This document shows, piece by piece, positions 47,353 through 57,658 of a DNA stretch of 64,000 bases; position 1 is the stretch's first letter, and the number at the start of each line of letters is the position of its first letter. The position numbers were made by a program, and so were the translations under genes. The DNA comes from Geobacteraceae bacterium (lineage in GTDB: Bacteria; Desulfobacterota; Desulfuromonadia; Geobacterales; DSM-12255), in contig JACABD010000013.1 in NCBI GenBank assembly GCA_013377075.1, positions 6,462-70,461 of the forward strand, given 5' to 3'. The notes beneath the pieces are model-generated. The model had not been told where the DNA came from. It saw only the letters and a program-made list of their open reading frames with translations, and did not search any database.

Positions 47353-48504
47353 ATGTACAGTATTAAGAGATTGAGTCAAAAACTAAAGAAAAAACTGTTG
47401 CTTGCAATGGTTGTCTCTGAAAACCTAGCTTCAGACAAAAATTATAAAATTGAATTGGTTAGGAAAGGTTTTGCTGATCGGAAGGTCTGTTACGACGATT
47501 CTAAAACTGTTGAAAGAATTATTGAAGCTTACAATAAAGCTAAGCAAATCCAGTTAAAATCCGCGCCAGAGTACCAAGTTAGCAATGAATGGCTACCGCT
47601 CTATAGGCAATTCATGGGTGGAATAATGGATTCTCTGGCAACACGCAATGTTGACAGGGCTAAAGAAATTTACAATAATTTTATGCGTGAACCCTGCAGC
47701 GTAGGTTTACACGGACTTCCTGTTGATATGTTTAAACATTATTTCGGGAGTGATATAACTCGCACTTATAAGAGACTTTTCCTCTCCGATACGTTGCATC
47801 GTTATAATCTTTGGCTTAGCTTGGTCGGCCAGACCAACAAAGTTAATGACCTTGAGTCCCCACTAATCGGCAATCCATATGGATATTACTTTGATGGCGT
47901 CTTTGTGAAGGCAGGCTCAGACTATCTGCATTATTACGCAACGATAATAGGGAGATTGATCCGCAGTAATAACCAAAAAGTTGTTATGGAGTTGGGTGGC
48001 GGTTATGGCGGAATGGCATATTATTTAATGCGTGACAATGCAGACCTAACTTATGTTGATTTTGATCTTCCTGAAAATCTGGCACTTACTTCGTACTATC
48101 TCTTAACCGCATTTCCTGATAAAAAAATCGCTCTGTATGGTGAATTAGATTTGTCGTCAAGCAATATCAAAGACTATGATGCAGTGCTTTTGCCGAATTT
48201 CGAGATTGAAACAATGCAAAACAATAGTGTTGACCTGATTTTTAATTCATACAGTCTTGCGGAGATGTCTCGTGAAACAATTGTAAATTATGTTTCTCAC
48301 TTTAATCGAATAGCCGATAAATTTATCTTTCATGTAAATCACAACCGTGACAGCCTAGTGAAAGCTGATGAATTTAATATAGATCAAGGTAAGTTTGAAC
48401 TTTTGTACAGGGCTCCGGCACTTTGGAATAAGGGCCGTAATATTGATATGGATGAATTTGAGTATCTCTACAAAAGCAAAAAACTGGCCTTTAATGCCAT
48501 TTAA
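47353..48504 (+). CDS. Putative sugar O-methyltransferase
   Basis: SAM-binding MELGGGYGGMAYYLM...LTYVDFDLPENLALTSYYL...DLIFNSYSLAEMS. Confidence 0.8.
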   Translation: MYSIKRLSQKLKKKLLLAMVVSENLASDKNYKIELVRKGFADRKVCYDDSKTVERIIEAYNKAKQIQLKSAPEYQVSNEWLPLYRQFMGGIMDSLATRNVDRAKEIYNNFMREPCSVGLHGLPVDMFKHYFGSDITRTYKRLFLSDTLHRYNLWLSLVGQTNKVNDLESPLIGNPYGYYFDGVFVKAGSDYLHYYATIIGRLIRSNNQKVVMELGGGYGGMAYYLMRDNADLTYVDFDLPENLALTSYYLLTAFPDKKIALYGELDLSSSNIKDYDAVLLPNFEIETMQNNSVDLIFNSYSLAEMSRETIVNYVSHFNRIADKFIFHVNHNRDSLVKADEFNIDQGKFELLYRAPALWNKGRNIDMDEFEYLYKSKKLAFNAI

Positions 48505-48567
48505 AATTTGCAATCTATCGGTTAGTTTCATCTTGTTAGTATTTCATGCCTTGGATAAGGTGAATAG

Positions 48568-49938
48568 TTGACTGAGAAAGTAATAAAAATATTACGCATG
48601 TTGGGATTTAATCGTGCAGTTGGCTATGGTGTGTTAACGCGAGCCTGGGGAGTATTGGCCGGACCTATCAGCATAATGATTATTGCCATACGTTTTTCCA
48701 AAGAGCAGCAGGGCTTTTATTACACTATTAATAGCCTTCTTGCCATGCAGATATTTTTTGAGCTTGGTTTGACTGGAGTAATAGCCACTTTTGCCAGCCA
48801 TGAGTTTGCCAATCTAAGGTGGTGCGAACAAGGTCGAATTGAAGGTGACCCTCATAGTCTGTCTCGCTTTACAGGACTTTTATCCAAATCTTCCAAATGG
48901 TTCGGCATTGCAGCCATTCTACTTGCTGTAGCATTGATGCCTGTCGGGCTTATATTCTTTGGTACGGGGCAGAGCGCGTCATTAGATTTTGGTTGGCGCC
49001 TTCCTTGGATATTAGCTGTTCTCGGAACAGCTCTGAATCTCATGGTTGTTCCTTTCTTTGCAATTATTATGGGAAGCGGTGATGTGGTAGTTGTTAATCA
49101 CCGCGAAATGATAGGCGGGATCATAGGTTCCTGTATCTCCTGGTTGGTAATGGGTTTACACGGGGGGCTTTATGCAGCTTGCGCGGTCAGTTTTGGCAAT
49201 GTAATTATCTCTTGGTCATATCTTTTAAAGCAAAAGCCAGAACTGTTGAAATTGGCATGGCGCGGGTTATTTGCTAATTCAGAAGTCAGTAAATCATCAG
49301 TTGGGTTTTCTTGGAAAGATGAAATTTGGCCCCTACAGTGGCGCTCAGCGATAGCATGGTGTGCCGGCTATTTTATTTTTCAGATATTCACTCCGGTTTT
49401 ATTCAAATATCAAGGTGCGAGCGTTGCTGGGCAGATGGGGATGACTATGAGCGCTTGCAATGCCTTGCTTGCGGTATGCGTTACCTGGATCAGCGCCAAA
49501 AGCCCAGAGTTTGGGAAGCTTGTAGCACAAAGCCAATGGTTTGAACTTGATCAACTATTTTTTAGAGTTCTTAAGCAGTCGTTCATTATTGTTGCCGGTG
49601 GGGCTATATCCGGCTGGGGCTTAATTTTTATTTTGCAGCAGAACTTTCAAGTAGGTCAACGATTCTTACCCGCTCAACAGGTCGCCTTTCTACTTTTGTC
49701 AATCGTAATAATTACCGTCACGAATTGTTTTGCCATCTATCTTCGGGCACATAAACGAGAACCATTTATGTACTTAACAATATTTACATCAATTCTGAGC
49801 GGAATTTCAACTCTCGTCCTTGGTAAACTTTACTCCAGTTTTGGTATCATTTTGGGGTTCCTCGCCATAATGTTGTTCATAAGCCTGCCGACTATATATT
49901 ACATCTGGTCTAAATGCAGAATAGCTTGGCATGACTAA
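48568..49938 (+). CDS. Polysaccharide flippase-like membrane protein (Wzx-type)
   Basis: About 12 hydrophobic segments, RFSKEQQGFYYTINSLLAMQIFFELG; position in O-antigen-type cluster. Confidence 0.75.
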   Translation: MTEKVIKILRMLGFNRAVGYGVLTRAWGVLAGPISIMIIAIRFSKEQQGFYYTINSLLAMQIFFELGLTGVIATFASHEFANLRWCEQGRIEGDPHSLSRFTGLLSKSSKWFGIAAILLAVALMPVGLIFFGTGQSASLDFGWRLPWILAVLGTALNLMVVPFFAIIMGSGDVVVVNHREMIGGIIGSCISWLVMGLHGGLYAACAVSFGNVIISWSYLLKQKPELLKLAWRGLFANSEVSKSSVGFSWKDEIWPLQWRSAIAWCAGYFIFQIFTPVLFKYQGASVAGQMGMTMSACNALLAVCVTWISAKSPEFGKLVAQSQWFELDQLFFRVLKQSFIIVAGGAISGWGLIFILQQNFQVGQRFLPAQQVAFLLLSIVIITVTNCFAIYLRAHKREPFMYLTIFTSILSGISTLVLGKLYSSFGIILGFLAIMLFISLPTIYYIWSKCRIAWHD

Positions 49939-50021
49939 GACTATAGTCTTAATTAGGCGACATTATACAAAGCGCTGTTAATATTAATTAGAGTGACGAT
50001 TATATTCTGGACGGAGATAGT

Positions 50022-51596
50022 ATGAAAATCTTAATAGTAGCCCCCAAATTTGATATATTCCCGGTTGGATTAGCATACATAGCATCTTCGCTCAAACAGG
50101 CTGGGCATGAGGCGCTTTTATATGTTTTTACTAATGAGCAAAAAATGTTGGCTGAGCTAAGTAAAGCTAATTTTGATTTTGTTGCAACCGGGGGATTATC
50201 ATCACAATATCTCGATATTAAGAAAATTCTTTTTACCGCACGTAAATCCGGCATCAAAACAATTGCTGGTGGCGGAATAATTACTTCCGAGCCTGAATTA
50301 ATGCTAAGGGCTTTATGTCCTGACTTTGGTGTAATCGGGGAGGGGGAAGAGACAATTGTAGAATTCCTCCAGGCATTTGAAATGGGGCGAGAACTATCTG
50401 CGGTCAAAGGCATTTGTTATATAGATAACGACAAGTTTGTAGTCACTGAGAATAGAAAACAACTAGAGGAACTAGATACGCTTCCTTGGCCCGATTATGA
50501 TGGTTTTGGCTATAGCCAGTTTCTCGATTCAATGAAATCTTCAGATTCATATAGTTACGACCTCTTCGATTATCCTAGAGAATACCCGGTAATCACATCA
50601 AGATCATGCCCCTTTCAATGCACCTTTTGCTACCATCCTTCAGGGGATAAATACAGGCAGCGTTCAATGGATTCAATAATGGATGAGCTTATGACGGTTA
50701 TCCCCAAATATAAAATTAACATAGTTGCAATTTATGATGAGCTATTTTCGTTTGATGAGGCAAGAGTGTATGAATTTTGTGAAAAATTCAGAAAATTTAC
50801 TGACTCGTTGGACTGGGATGTGCGTTGGTCCTGTCAGATGCGCGTTGCAGGTTTAAAAGATTCGATGCTAGACGCAATGAAGGCTGCTGGTTGCTATTTA
50901 GTGAGTTATGGTTTTGAAAGTTATAATGCTGAAGTGCTAAATAGCATGAAAAAACACATTACGCCTGAGCAGATTCATAATGCTGTACATGCGACAATAG
51001 ATAGAAATATTTCAATTCAGGCTAATTTCATTTTCGGAGATCCCAAGGAAACTTGGGCGACCGCACTGCAAACGCTTACATTCTGGAAGGAGCATATTGA
51101 AGCGGGAATTTTGCTTTCGTTTATTCTTGCTTTTCCTGATAGTCCAATATATCAATTTTGCCAAAAAAAAGGGCTAATAAATAACAAGTTACACTATATT
51201 GAACATGATCTTTATAAAGTACTAAATATGACGGCTATGTCAGATCATGAATTCAGTAAATTAACTGTAATGGTTCAAAAGCATACTCTCAAATATTGCA
51301 ATTATGTAGTTCCTTTTGACCGAACAAGTAGTTCAGTAAGCGCAGTTTGCCCTCATTGCAATGTGTCTATTCAGTATAACAACTATTATACAAGCAACTA
51401 TAGATATACAAGAATGATGTATTGCCGGTCTTGTCGTAAGCGATTTTTTATTGCCAACAGATTATCGATGGTTATTATGAAAGTTAAATATTTTCTATTA
51501 TCACCCTTGTTCATGAAGTTATATGAGCGTGTACAGAAGCCTATGGCATTTATAAAAAAGCAAATTTTTAAATTCATACCTCTTTCTGACAGATAA
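50022..51596 (+). CDS. B12-binding-domain radical SAM protein with C-terminal zinc-ribbon-like motif
   Basis: VGLAYIASSLKQAGHEALLY, SCPFQCTFCYHPSG (CX3CX2C), and C-terminal CPHC...CRSC. Confidence 0.85.
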   Translation: MKILIVAPKFDIFPVGLAYIASSLKQAGHEALLYVFTNEQKMLAELSKANFDFVATGGLSSQYLDIKKILFTARKSGIKTIAGGGIITSEPELMLRALCPDFGVIGEGEETIVEFLQAFEMGRELSAVKGICYIDNDKFVVTENRKQLEELDTLPWPDYDGFGYSQFLDSMKSSDSYSYDLFDYPREYPVITSRSCPFQCTFCYHPSGDKYRQRSMDSIMDELMTVIPKYKINIVAIYDELFSFDEARVYEFCEKFRKFTDSLDWDVRWSCQMRVAGLKDSMLDAMKAAGCYLVSYGFESYNAEVLNSMKKHITPEQIHNAVHATIDRNISIQANFIFGDPKETWATALQTLTFWKEHIEAGILLSFILAFPDSPIYQFCQKKGLINNKLHYIEHDLYKVLNMTAMSDHEFSKLTVMVQKHTLKYCNYVVPFDRTSSSVSAVCPHCNVSIQYNNYYTSNYRYTRMMYCRSCRKRFFIANRLSMVIMKVKYFLLSPLFMKLYERVQKPMAFIKKQIFKFIPLSDR

Positions 51597-51613
51597 AATC
51601 TATTTTTTCGGAG

Positions 51614-52585
51614 TTGTCAGTGTCGAAATTGCTCACAATTGCAATCCCTACATATAACCGTGCAGCTTATCTTGGTTTGTGCCTTGATCAGATTTTTAAA
51701 CAAGTGAAACAGTATGAATCACAGATAGAAATAATTATTTCGGACAACGCTTCCACTGATAATACTTCCGACGTAGTTCGGAGTTATAAAGATAATGGGT
51801 TTATCTTCAGATATGTTTGTAATGAAGAAAACATCGGTGCGGATAGAAACTTTGCCCAATGTTTTACTTTTGCCTCCGGGAAATACGTTCTTGTTTTTGG
51901 TGACGACGATGTTCTGCTCGATGGTGCAATCGATAAAATACTTATGGTAATTAGATCTGGAGAATATGGAGTGGTATATCTGAACTCATATGGTTTCAGC
52001 GCTGATTATTTGTTTGAAGCGCCGCGAAAGGAAAAAAACGGAACGGTCATCTATTCTGATCAGTCAGGAATTATAAGAAAAATCAATTATTGGATAACCT
52101 TTGCTTCAGGGAACATCGTTAATAAGTCTCTGATTGATAACAAGTTTAACCCGGATGAATTTGTAGGCACTAATCTTGTCCAGCTTAACTGGGTCCTTTC
52201 TGCGATGCTTGCTGCAAAAGAAAATGTTGTGATTGAGGATTACATTGTCGCATATAAGTTGGCTAATACTGGTGGTTATCAATTGTGTCAAGTGTTTGCT
52301 GTAAACATGAACAGAATATTTGACTGCTTTATTGCAAAAGGTGTTGATCGCAAATATTTCGATATCTTAAACAGGAAATTGGTACAGACATTTTTCCCGA
52401 ATATGGTTCTAATCCAGAGAAAGCAGGTCGTTGGGTTTAACTTTGAGGCTGAAGATTATTTCAGCGTTCTTAAATCGGTATTCTCCAGATATCCAGCCTT
52501 TTGGCTGTTTACTGTACCAGTAATCAAGTTACCATTTCGCTTGGCTAAAATGTGGGCCATAATTGCTGCCAAGCTTTCAATATAA
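51614..52585 (+). CDS. Glycosyltransferase family 2 (RfbV/abequosyltransferase-like)
   Basis: LTIAIPTYNRAAYLGLCLDQI, SDNASTDNT, FGDDDVLLDGA. Start may be GTG at 51620. Confidence 0.8.
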   Translation: MSVSKLLTIAIPTYNRAAYLGLCLDQIFKQVKQYESQIEIIISDNASTDNTSDVVRSYKDNGFIFRYVCNEENIGADRNFAQCFTFASGKYVLVFGDDDVLLDGAIDKILMVIRSGEYGVVYLNSYGFSADYLFEAPRKEKNGTVIYSDQSGIIRKINYWITFASGNIVNKSLIDNKFNPDEFVGTNLVQLNWVLSAMLAAKENVVIEDYIVAYKLANTGGYQLCQVFAVNMNRIFDCFIAKGVDRKYFDILNRKLVQTFFPNMVLIQRKQVVGFNFEAEDYFSVLKSVFSRYPAFWLFTVPVIKLPFRLAKMWAIIAAKLSI

Positions 52586-52603
52586 TGATGAGGCGCTAAC
52601 TTT

Positions 52604-53215
52604 ATGAACCTTCTGGCTGGGCTCGTGTCGTATATATTTACTGATAGAATTATCAGATTTTTCAGCAAGTTCTATAAAAAAGTACGCTGGAATGGGATGA
52701 AGCGTCGCTTTGCGGCCGTTGGCAAAGGCTCATTCATCGAGGCACCATGGATAATTACCAACCCTCAGAATATAACTGTCGGGGAGAACTTTTTGGCATT
52801 ATCCACGTTGAGAATCGAAACATTTGAAGAGTACCTCGGGGAAAGGTTTACCCCGCAGATTATTATCGGTGATAACGTCGCTTTCAATAATGACTGTCAT
52901 ATCGGCTGTATAAACAGGATTGAAATCGGTAACAATGTACTTGGTGCCAGTCGTATTTACATTACCGATCACTATCATGGTCGGATTGAGCCTGAAGACC
53001 TTGAACATGTGCCGACTAAACGCCGACTATATTCCAAGGGGCCGGTGATCATCGGTGATAATGTCTGGATCGGTGAGAATGTGACAGTGTTGCCTGGTGT
53101 TACCATCGGTGAAAATGCAATTATCGGAGCCAATACTGTTGTAAATAAAAATATCCCTGCAAATGCTGTTGCTGCCGGTGTCCCGGCACGTATTGTCAGA
53201 TTGCTTGTAGACTAG
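52604..53215 (+). CDS. Left-handed beta-helix acyltransferase
   Basis: Hexapeptide repeats IIIGDNVAFNNDCHIG...PVIIGDNVWIGENVTVLPGVTIGENAIIGANTVV. Confidence 0.88.
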   Translation: MNLLAGLVSYIFTDRIIRFFSKFYKKVRWNGMKRRFAAVGKGSFIEAPWIITNPQNITVGENFLALSTLRIETFEEYLGERFTPQIIIGDNVAFNNDCHIGCINRIEIGNNVLGASRIYITDHYHGRIEPEDLEHVPTKRRLYSKGPVIIGDNVWIGENVTVLPGVTIGENAIIGANTVVNKNIPANAVAAGVPARIVRLLVD

Positions 53216-53223
53216 GGCGCGCA

Positions 53224-54411
53224 ATGAATACAACCGCTTTCTTTACTATTTCCTCTAAAAACTATCTGGCATATGCCCGGACGCTGTTTCAGTCTGTTCG
53301 GGAATTCCATGACGATGTAGACCAGTTTCTGCTACTTGCCGATAAGGTTGCCGGTGATTTTGATTCCGCATCTGAACCGTTTTCAGTTGTCGAGGTCAAC
53401 GAAATAGGTCTACCTGATTTTACTGCCATGACATTCAAATATGACGTGGTGGAGTTTAATACAGCCGTAAAACCGTTCTTTTTCAACTACCTCATGGAGC
53501 GCGGCTATAAGAAGATTATCTATTTCGATCCGGATATCATGCTGTTCCAGCGTGTTGATCTAATTCTCGACCTTTTGGACAGGCACTCAATTGTCCTTAC
53601 ACCGCACATTACCAGACCTATTCCTAAAGGGGATACATTCCAACCTTCTGAGCGCTCTCATCTCATATCAGGCACCTATAACCTTGGTTTTGTTGCCGTA
53701 TCTAACTGTGATGCCGGTCGTGAGTTCGCGACTTGGTGGAGCCAGCGTTGTACTGATTCTTGCTATAACGAGCCTGAAACCGGCATCTTTGTTGATCAAA
53801 AATGGGTCAATCATGCCCCCGGGCTTTTTGCGGATGTCTGCGTGTTGCGACATCCTGGATGCAACATGGCTTACTGGAACCTCCACGAACGCATGTTGAA
53901 CGGATTGATAGTCAATGGCGAATATCCGCTTATTTTCTATCATTTCAGTGGCATAAGTACAGATGATCTCGGCGCTCTCTCCAAGCATCAGGATAAGTAT
54001 AACCTGGCTATTCGCCCTGATTTACTGGCGATATTCGAGCAATATCGTGATCGCCTTCTGGACAATGGTCATGAGCAGGTGCGCAGGATGAAATATGCTT
54101 ATGCATGCTTTACAAACAGAGAGCGGATCGGGGTAGTTGCCAGAAGGCTTTATGCTCATGTAGCAGAGCAGTACCCAGATCCTTATGCTACTGGAGTTGG
54201 AAGCTATTATCAGCTAATTATGAGTAAAGGGTTGTTAGAAAAGGGCGGGTTTACACTTCCAAGTGGTTTGGCTGCAGTTTCCAAGGCGGGAAAGATAAAT
54301 ATTGTATTTAGGATCGCCAAAGTACTTCTGGGTGTAGACAAGTATGTTGGCTTGTTGAAATATTTGAACTACGTTTCGGTGCTGAGAAGGCAGGGGTTTC
54401 TGCTTAAATAA
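53224..54411 (+). CDS. Glycosyltransferase-like protein (nucleotide-diphospho-sugar transferase fold)
   Basis: FFTISSKNYLAYARTLFQSV...KKIIYFDPDIMLF...DQKWVNHAPGLF...YHFSG. Confidence 0.75.
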   Translation: MNTTAFFTISSKNYLAYARTLFQSVREFHDDVDQFLLLADKVAGDFDSASEPFSVVEVNEIGLPDFTAMTFKYDVVEFNTAVKPFFFNYLMERGYKKIIYFDPDIMLFQRVDLILDLLDRHSIVLTPHITRPIPKGDTFQPSERSHLISGTYNLGFVAVSNCDAGREFATWWSQRCTDSCYNEPETGIFVDQKWVNHAPGLFADVCVLRHPGCNMAYWNLHERMLNGLIVNGEYPLIFYHFSGISTDDLGALSKHQDKYNLAIRPDLLAIFEQYRDRLLDNGHEQVRRMKYAYACFTNRERIGVVARRLYAHVAEQYPDPYATGVGSYYQLIMSKGLLEKGGFTLPSGLAAVSKAGKINIVFRIAKVLLGVDKYVGLLKYLNYVSVLRRQGFLLK

Positions 54412-54429
54412 ATTCAACAGGTAGGCTGT

Positions 54430-55404
54430 ATGACCAAAAAAGCGCTCATTACCGGCATCGCTGGCCAGGACGGATCCTATCTGGCCGATCTGCTTCTCTC
54501 CAAAGGGTACGAAGTTCACGGTATAGTCCGACGTATTGCCATTGAGGATAGCGCCCATAAACTGAAAAATCTAGGACAGATCCAGGATAGGATAAAGCTC
54601 CATGTCGCTTCCCTTGACAATGTTCTCTCCTTGATTAAAACGATACGGGAGGTGATGCCTGATGAGTGTTATCATCTTGCTGCTTCCAGTTTTGTCAGCT
54701 ACTCATTTGAGGACGAGATGTCGATTCTCAATAATAATATCAATGCAACCCATTACCTCCTCGCTGCCTTGAAGGAATTTGTCCCAGCCTGCAGGTTCTA
54801 TTATGCCGGCTCCAGTGAGATGTTCGGGACGGTGACCAGTTCGCCTCAAGATGAGACAACTCCCTTCAATCCGCGGGCTATTTACGGCGTTTCAAAGGTT
54901 GCAGGTTATCATTTGGTGAAAAACTACCGCCAGCAGTATGGTATGTTTGCTTGCTCCGGGATTCTCTACAATCATGAGTCTCCGCGCCGTGGCTACGAAT
55001 TTGTTACCCGAAAGATTATCTCTTCTGCTGTAAGGATAAAGCTGGGATTACAGGATTCAGTTTCGCTGGGGAATCTGGACGCTCTCAGGGATTGGGGGTA
55101 TGCGCCTGATTATGTTAATGCTATGTGGTTGATGCTTCAAACTGAAAACCCTGATGATTATGTAGTTGCTACCGGGGAAACCCGCACAGTGCGTGAATTT
55201 GTTGATACCGCATTCAGCTGCCTTGGTCTGGATTATGATAAATATGTCCGTATTGATCCACAGTTTTTTCGCCCGGCTGAGCAGGTGCAACTATGCGGCA
55301 ATCCAAATAAGATTATGGCAAGGCTCGGATGGAAACGAACAAGGAGTTTCAAGGAGATTGTCCGTGAAATGGTGGATAGCGAATTAGCGTTGCTATCTAA
55401 ATGA
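54430..55404 (+). CDS. gmd: GDP-mannose 4,6-dehydratase
   Basis: ALITGIAGQDGSYLADLLLSKGYEVHGIVRR; YGVSKVAGYHLVKNYRQQYGMFACSGILYNHESPRRG. Confidence 0.95.
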   Translation: MTKKALITGIAGQDGSYLADLLLSKGYEVHGIVRRIAIEDSAHKLKNLGQIQDRIKLHVASLDNVLSLIKTIREVMPDECYHLAASSFVSYSFEDEMSILNNNINATHYLLAALKEFVPACRFYYAGSSEMFGTVTSSPQDETTPFNPRAIYGVSKVAGYHLVKNYRQQYGMFACSGILYNHESPRRGYEFVTRKIISSAVRIKLGLQDSVSLGNLDALRDWGYAPDYVNAMWLMLQTENPDDYVVATGETRTVREFVDTAFSCLGLDYDKYVRIDPQFFRPAEQVQLCGNPNKIMARLGWKRTRSFKEIVREMVDSELALLSK

Positions 55405-55413
55405 GGGGAATAG

Positions 55414-56550
55414 TTGAAAATCTGTATTGACGCACGTCCGGTGCAAAATTCAAATAGAGTTAGAGGGATAGGCGTTCTAATCGGCAAATTGCTACAGTCA
55501 ATGGGGCAAATTGATAAGTGTGATGAATTTGTCCTAATTACCCAGCATGGCCATGAGTTTACTCCGTATTTTGACAAGGAAGAGCGTATCGTGACGGTCA
55601 GGCCGGAACGCCCGAACCGTTTTAACTGGATTGCTGATCACTTCTTTTTGCCTGGGTTGGTACGCAAGAGCCGTGCAGATGTCTTTCTTGCCACAGACTT
55701 CAATAGTTATGTTGTTTCACTCCCACGAGCAAAGGTCATCTCCTTCGTTTACGACGTGATTCCACTGATTTTCCCAGAAGTAATGGCGGAGCAACCGTTA
55801 TCCATAAAGATCGGCTGGCCACTTAACTTTAATAAGTTGGCAAAGAGTGATCACATTATTACCATTTCGGCGGCAACCAGGGATGATATTGTAAAAGTGC
55901 TTGGCATACCACGTGAACGGATCTCTGTAGTCTATCCTGGTATCGATCATGGTTGCTTCAACCCGGTTACTGCTCTTAACGAGAGTGCTTTACGGCGGCT
56001 TAGGCATCGTTTTGCCATTGAGGGTAGCTATTTCATCTATGTTGGTGATACTGATTGGCGGAAAAACTTGAGGCGTGTACTGGCTGCCCATGCTTTACTG
56101 GCGAAAGATGTAAAGCTTTTGCTGATTGGCAAACGTGCTCTGCATGACAGGGTGCTACATGACTGGATAGTTGAGTTTGCTCTGGAGGGGAGGGTGGTGC
56201 TGACAGGTTTTGTCCCTGAAGAGGATCTCCCACCGCTATATGGTGGCGCACTCGCTCTGCTATTTCCTAGTATTTATGAGGGGTTTGGTTTCCCGGTGGC
56301 TGAGGCGATGGCCTGCGGTTGCCCCGTGATTACTGCCAATGTTTCCTCACTACCTGAGGTTGCCGGTGGTGCTGCTATTCTTGTGAACCCGGAAATGATT
56401 GGTGAGATCGTTGCAGCAATGGAGCAGATTATTACTGATATCAGTCTTCGTAGCCGTATGTCTCAGGCTGGTATATGTCAGGCAGCTAAGTTTTCCTGGG
56501 ATCGATGTGCAACCGAGGTGCTTGCGGTTCTGAAAAAGGTTGCCGGGTGA
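55414..56550 (+). CDS. Glycosyltransferase group 1 (GT4)
   Basis: SDHIITISAATRDDIVKVL...ALLFPSIYEGFGFPVAEAMACGCPVI. Confidence 0.93.
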   Translation: MKICIDARPVQNSNRVRGIGVLIGKLLQSMGQIDKCDEFVLITQHGHEFTPYFDKEERIVTVRPERPNRFNWIADHFFLPGLVRKSRADVFLATDFNSYVVSLPRAKVISFVYDVIPLIFPEVMAEQPLSIKIGWPLNFNKLAKSDHIITISAATRDDIVKVLGIPRERISVVYPGIDHGCFNPVTALNESALRRLRHRFAIEGSYFIYVGDTDWRKNLRRVLAAHALLAKDVKLLLIGKRALHDRVLHDWIVEFALEGRVVLTGFVPEEDLPPLYGGALALLFPSIYEGFGFPVAEAMACGCPVITANVSSLPEVAGGAAILVNPEMIGEIVAAMEQIITDISLRSRMSQAGICQAAKFSWDRCATEVLAVLKKVAG

Positions 56551-56554
56551 CCTT

Positions 56555-57658
56555 GTGAAGATCGGCATTACAACAGCTTTTTTCCAAAACTACCACGCCG
56601 GGACCTGGGTCTATGCAAGTAGCCTCTTGAAATCATTAGATGCTCAGGCAAAAGGCGACAACAGTTTTTTTACTCTGGATCGTCTGGACTCTTCGGTTGC
56701 CGGTCTTGTCAATATCCCGCACCTGACATATCCGATAGCTACCGGAAAGCTCGCAAAACTCAGTTGGCCGAATCTGGTGCTACCGCGTACCGCAGCCAGA
56801 GATGATTTTGACCTGATCCATTCCACTACCCACTACGGTACATTCGTCCCGTGCAAATACAAAAATGTCATCACCGTAACCGACGTATCGCCGCTGCTTC
56901 ATCCGGAGACCCACGGCAGGATGCAGGTGCTTTATCACCGCTATTTTCTGCCACAGGTTCTGAAGAGGGCTGATGCTGTGATCACCATAAGTGAAAGCTC
57001 CAAAAGAGATATCCTTGCCTGTTGTCCCATGCCGGAAGAGAAAATTCATGCCATCCCACTGGGTGTAGATCGCCGTTTCACGCCGGATGAGGCGTTGTTA
57101 AACGCTTTTGCCGAGACTTTGCCGAAGGAATACATCCTTTATATCGGTACCCTAGAGGCACGCAAGAACCTTCCCCGGCTTCTGGCCGCCTATGCAATAG
57201 CGAGGCGGAAAGGACTGTCCCAAAAGCTTCTTATCGGAGGTGCCAAGGGGTGGCGGCTTTCTTCGCTCGCAGCTGTTGTGGATGAATATACACTTCAGGA
57301 TCATGTGGTATTTCTTGGTTATGTGGCAGACGAGGAGTTACCGACTCTCTATGCACGGGCTGATTTCTTCGTCTATCCTTCACTTTACGAGGGGTTTGGT
57401 ATGCCAATTCTGGAGGCAATGGCCTGCGGCACGCCTGTGATCACCTCTGACTGTTCTTCAATGCCTGAGGTGGCTGGGGATGCCGCGCTCTTGATCGATC
57501 CACTGAATGTGGCAGATATTGCCGATAAAATGCTTGATCTGGCGGCCTCTCCAGAGCGTCGTGCCCTTTTGCGCAGTGCGGGTTTAGCACGTGCAGCACT
57601 TTTTTCCTGGCAGGAGACTGCCCGTCGGACCACGGATGTTTATCGGAAGGTCGTATGA
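56555..57658 (+). CDS. Glycosyltransferase group 1 (GT4)
   Basis: VYPSLYEGFGMPILEAMACGTPVITSDCSSMPEVAG; likely GTG start (VKIGITTAFF) just after the previous gene. Confidence 0.93.
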   Translation: MKIGITTAFFQNYHAGTWVYASSLLKSLDAQAKGDNSFFTLDRLDSSVAGLVNIPHLTYPIATGKLAKLSWPNLVLPRTAARDDFDLIHSTTHYGTFVPCKYKNVITVTDVSPLLHPETHGRMQVLYHRYFLPQVLKRADAVITISESSKRDILACCPMPEEKIHAIPLGVDRRFTPDEALLNAFAETLPKEYILYIGTLEARKNLPRLLAAYAIARRKGLSQKLLIGGAKGWRLSSLAAVVDEYTLQDHVVFLGYVADEELPTLYARADFFVYPSLYEGFGMPILEAMACGTPVITSDCSSMPEVAGDAALLIDPLNVADIADKMLDLAASPERRALLRSAGLARAALFSWQETARRTTDVYRKVV

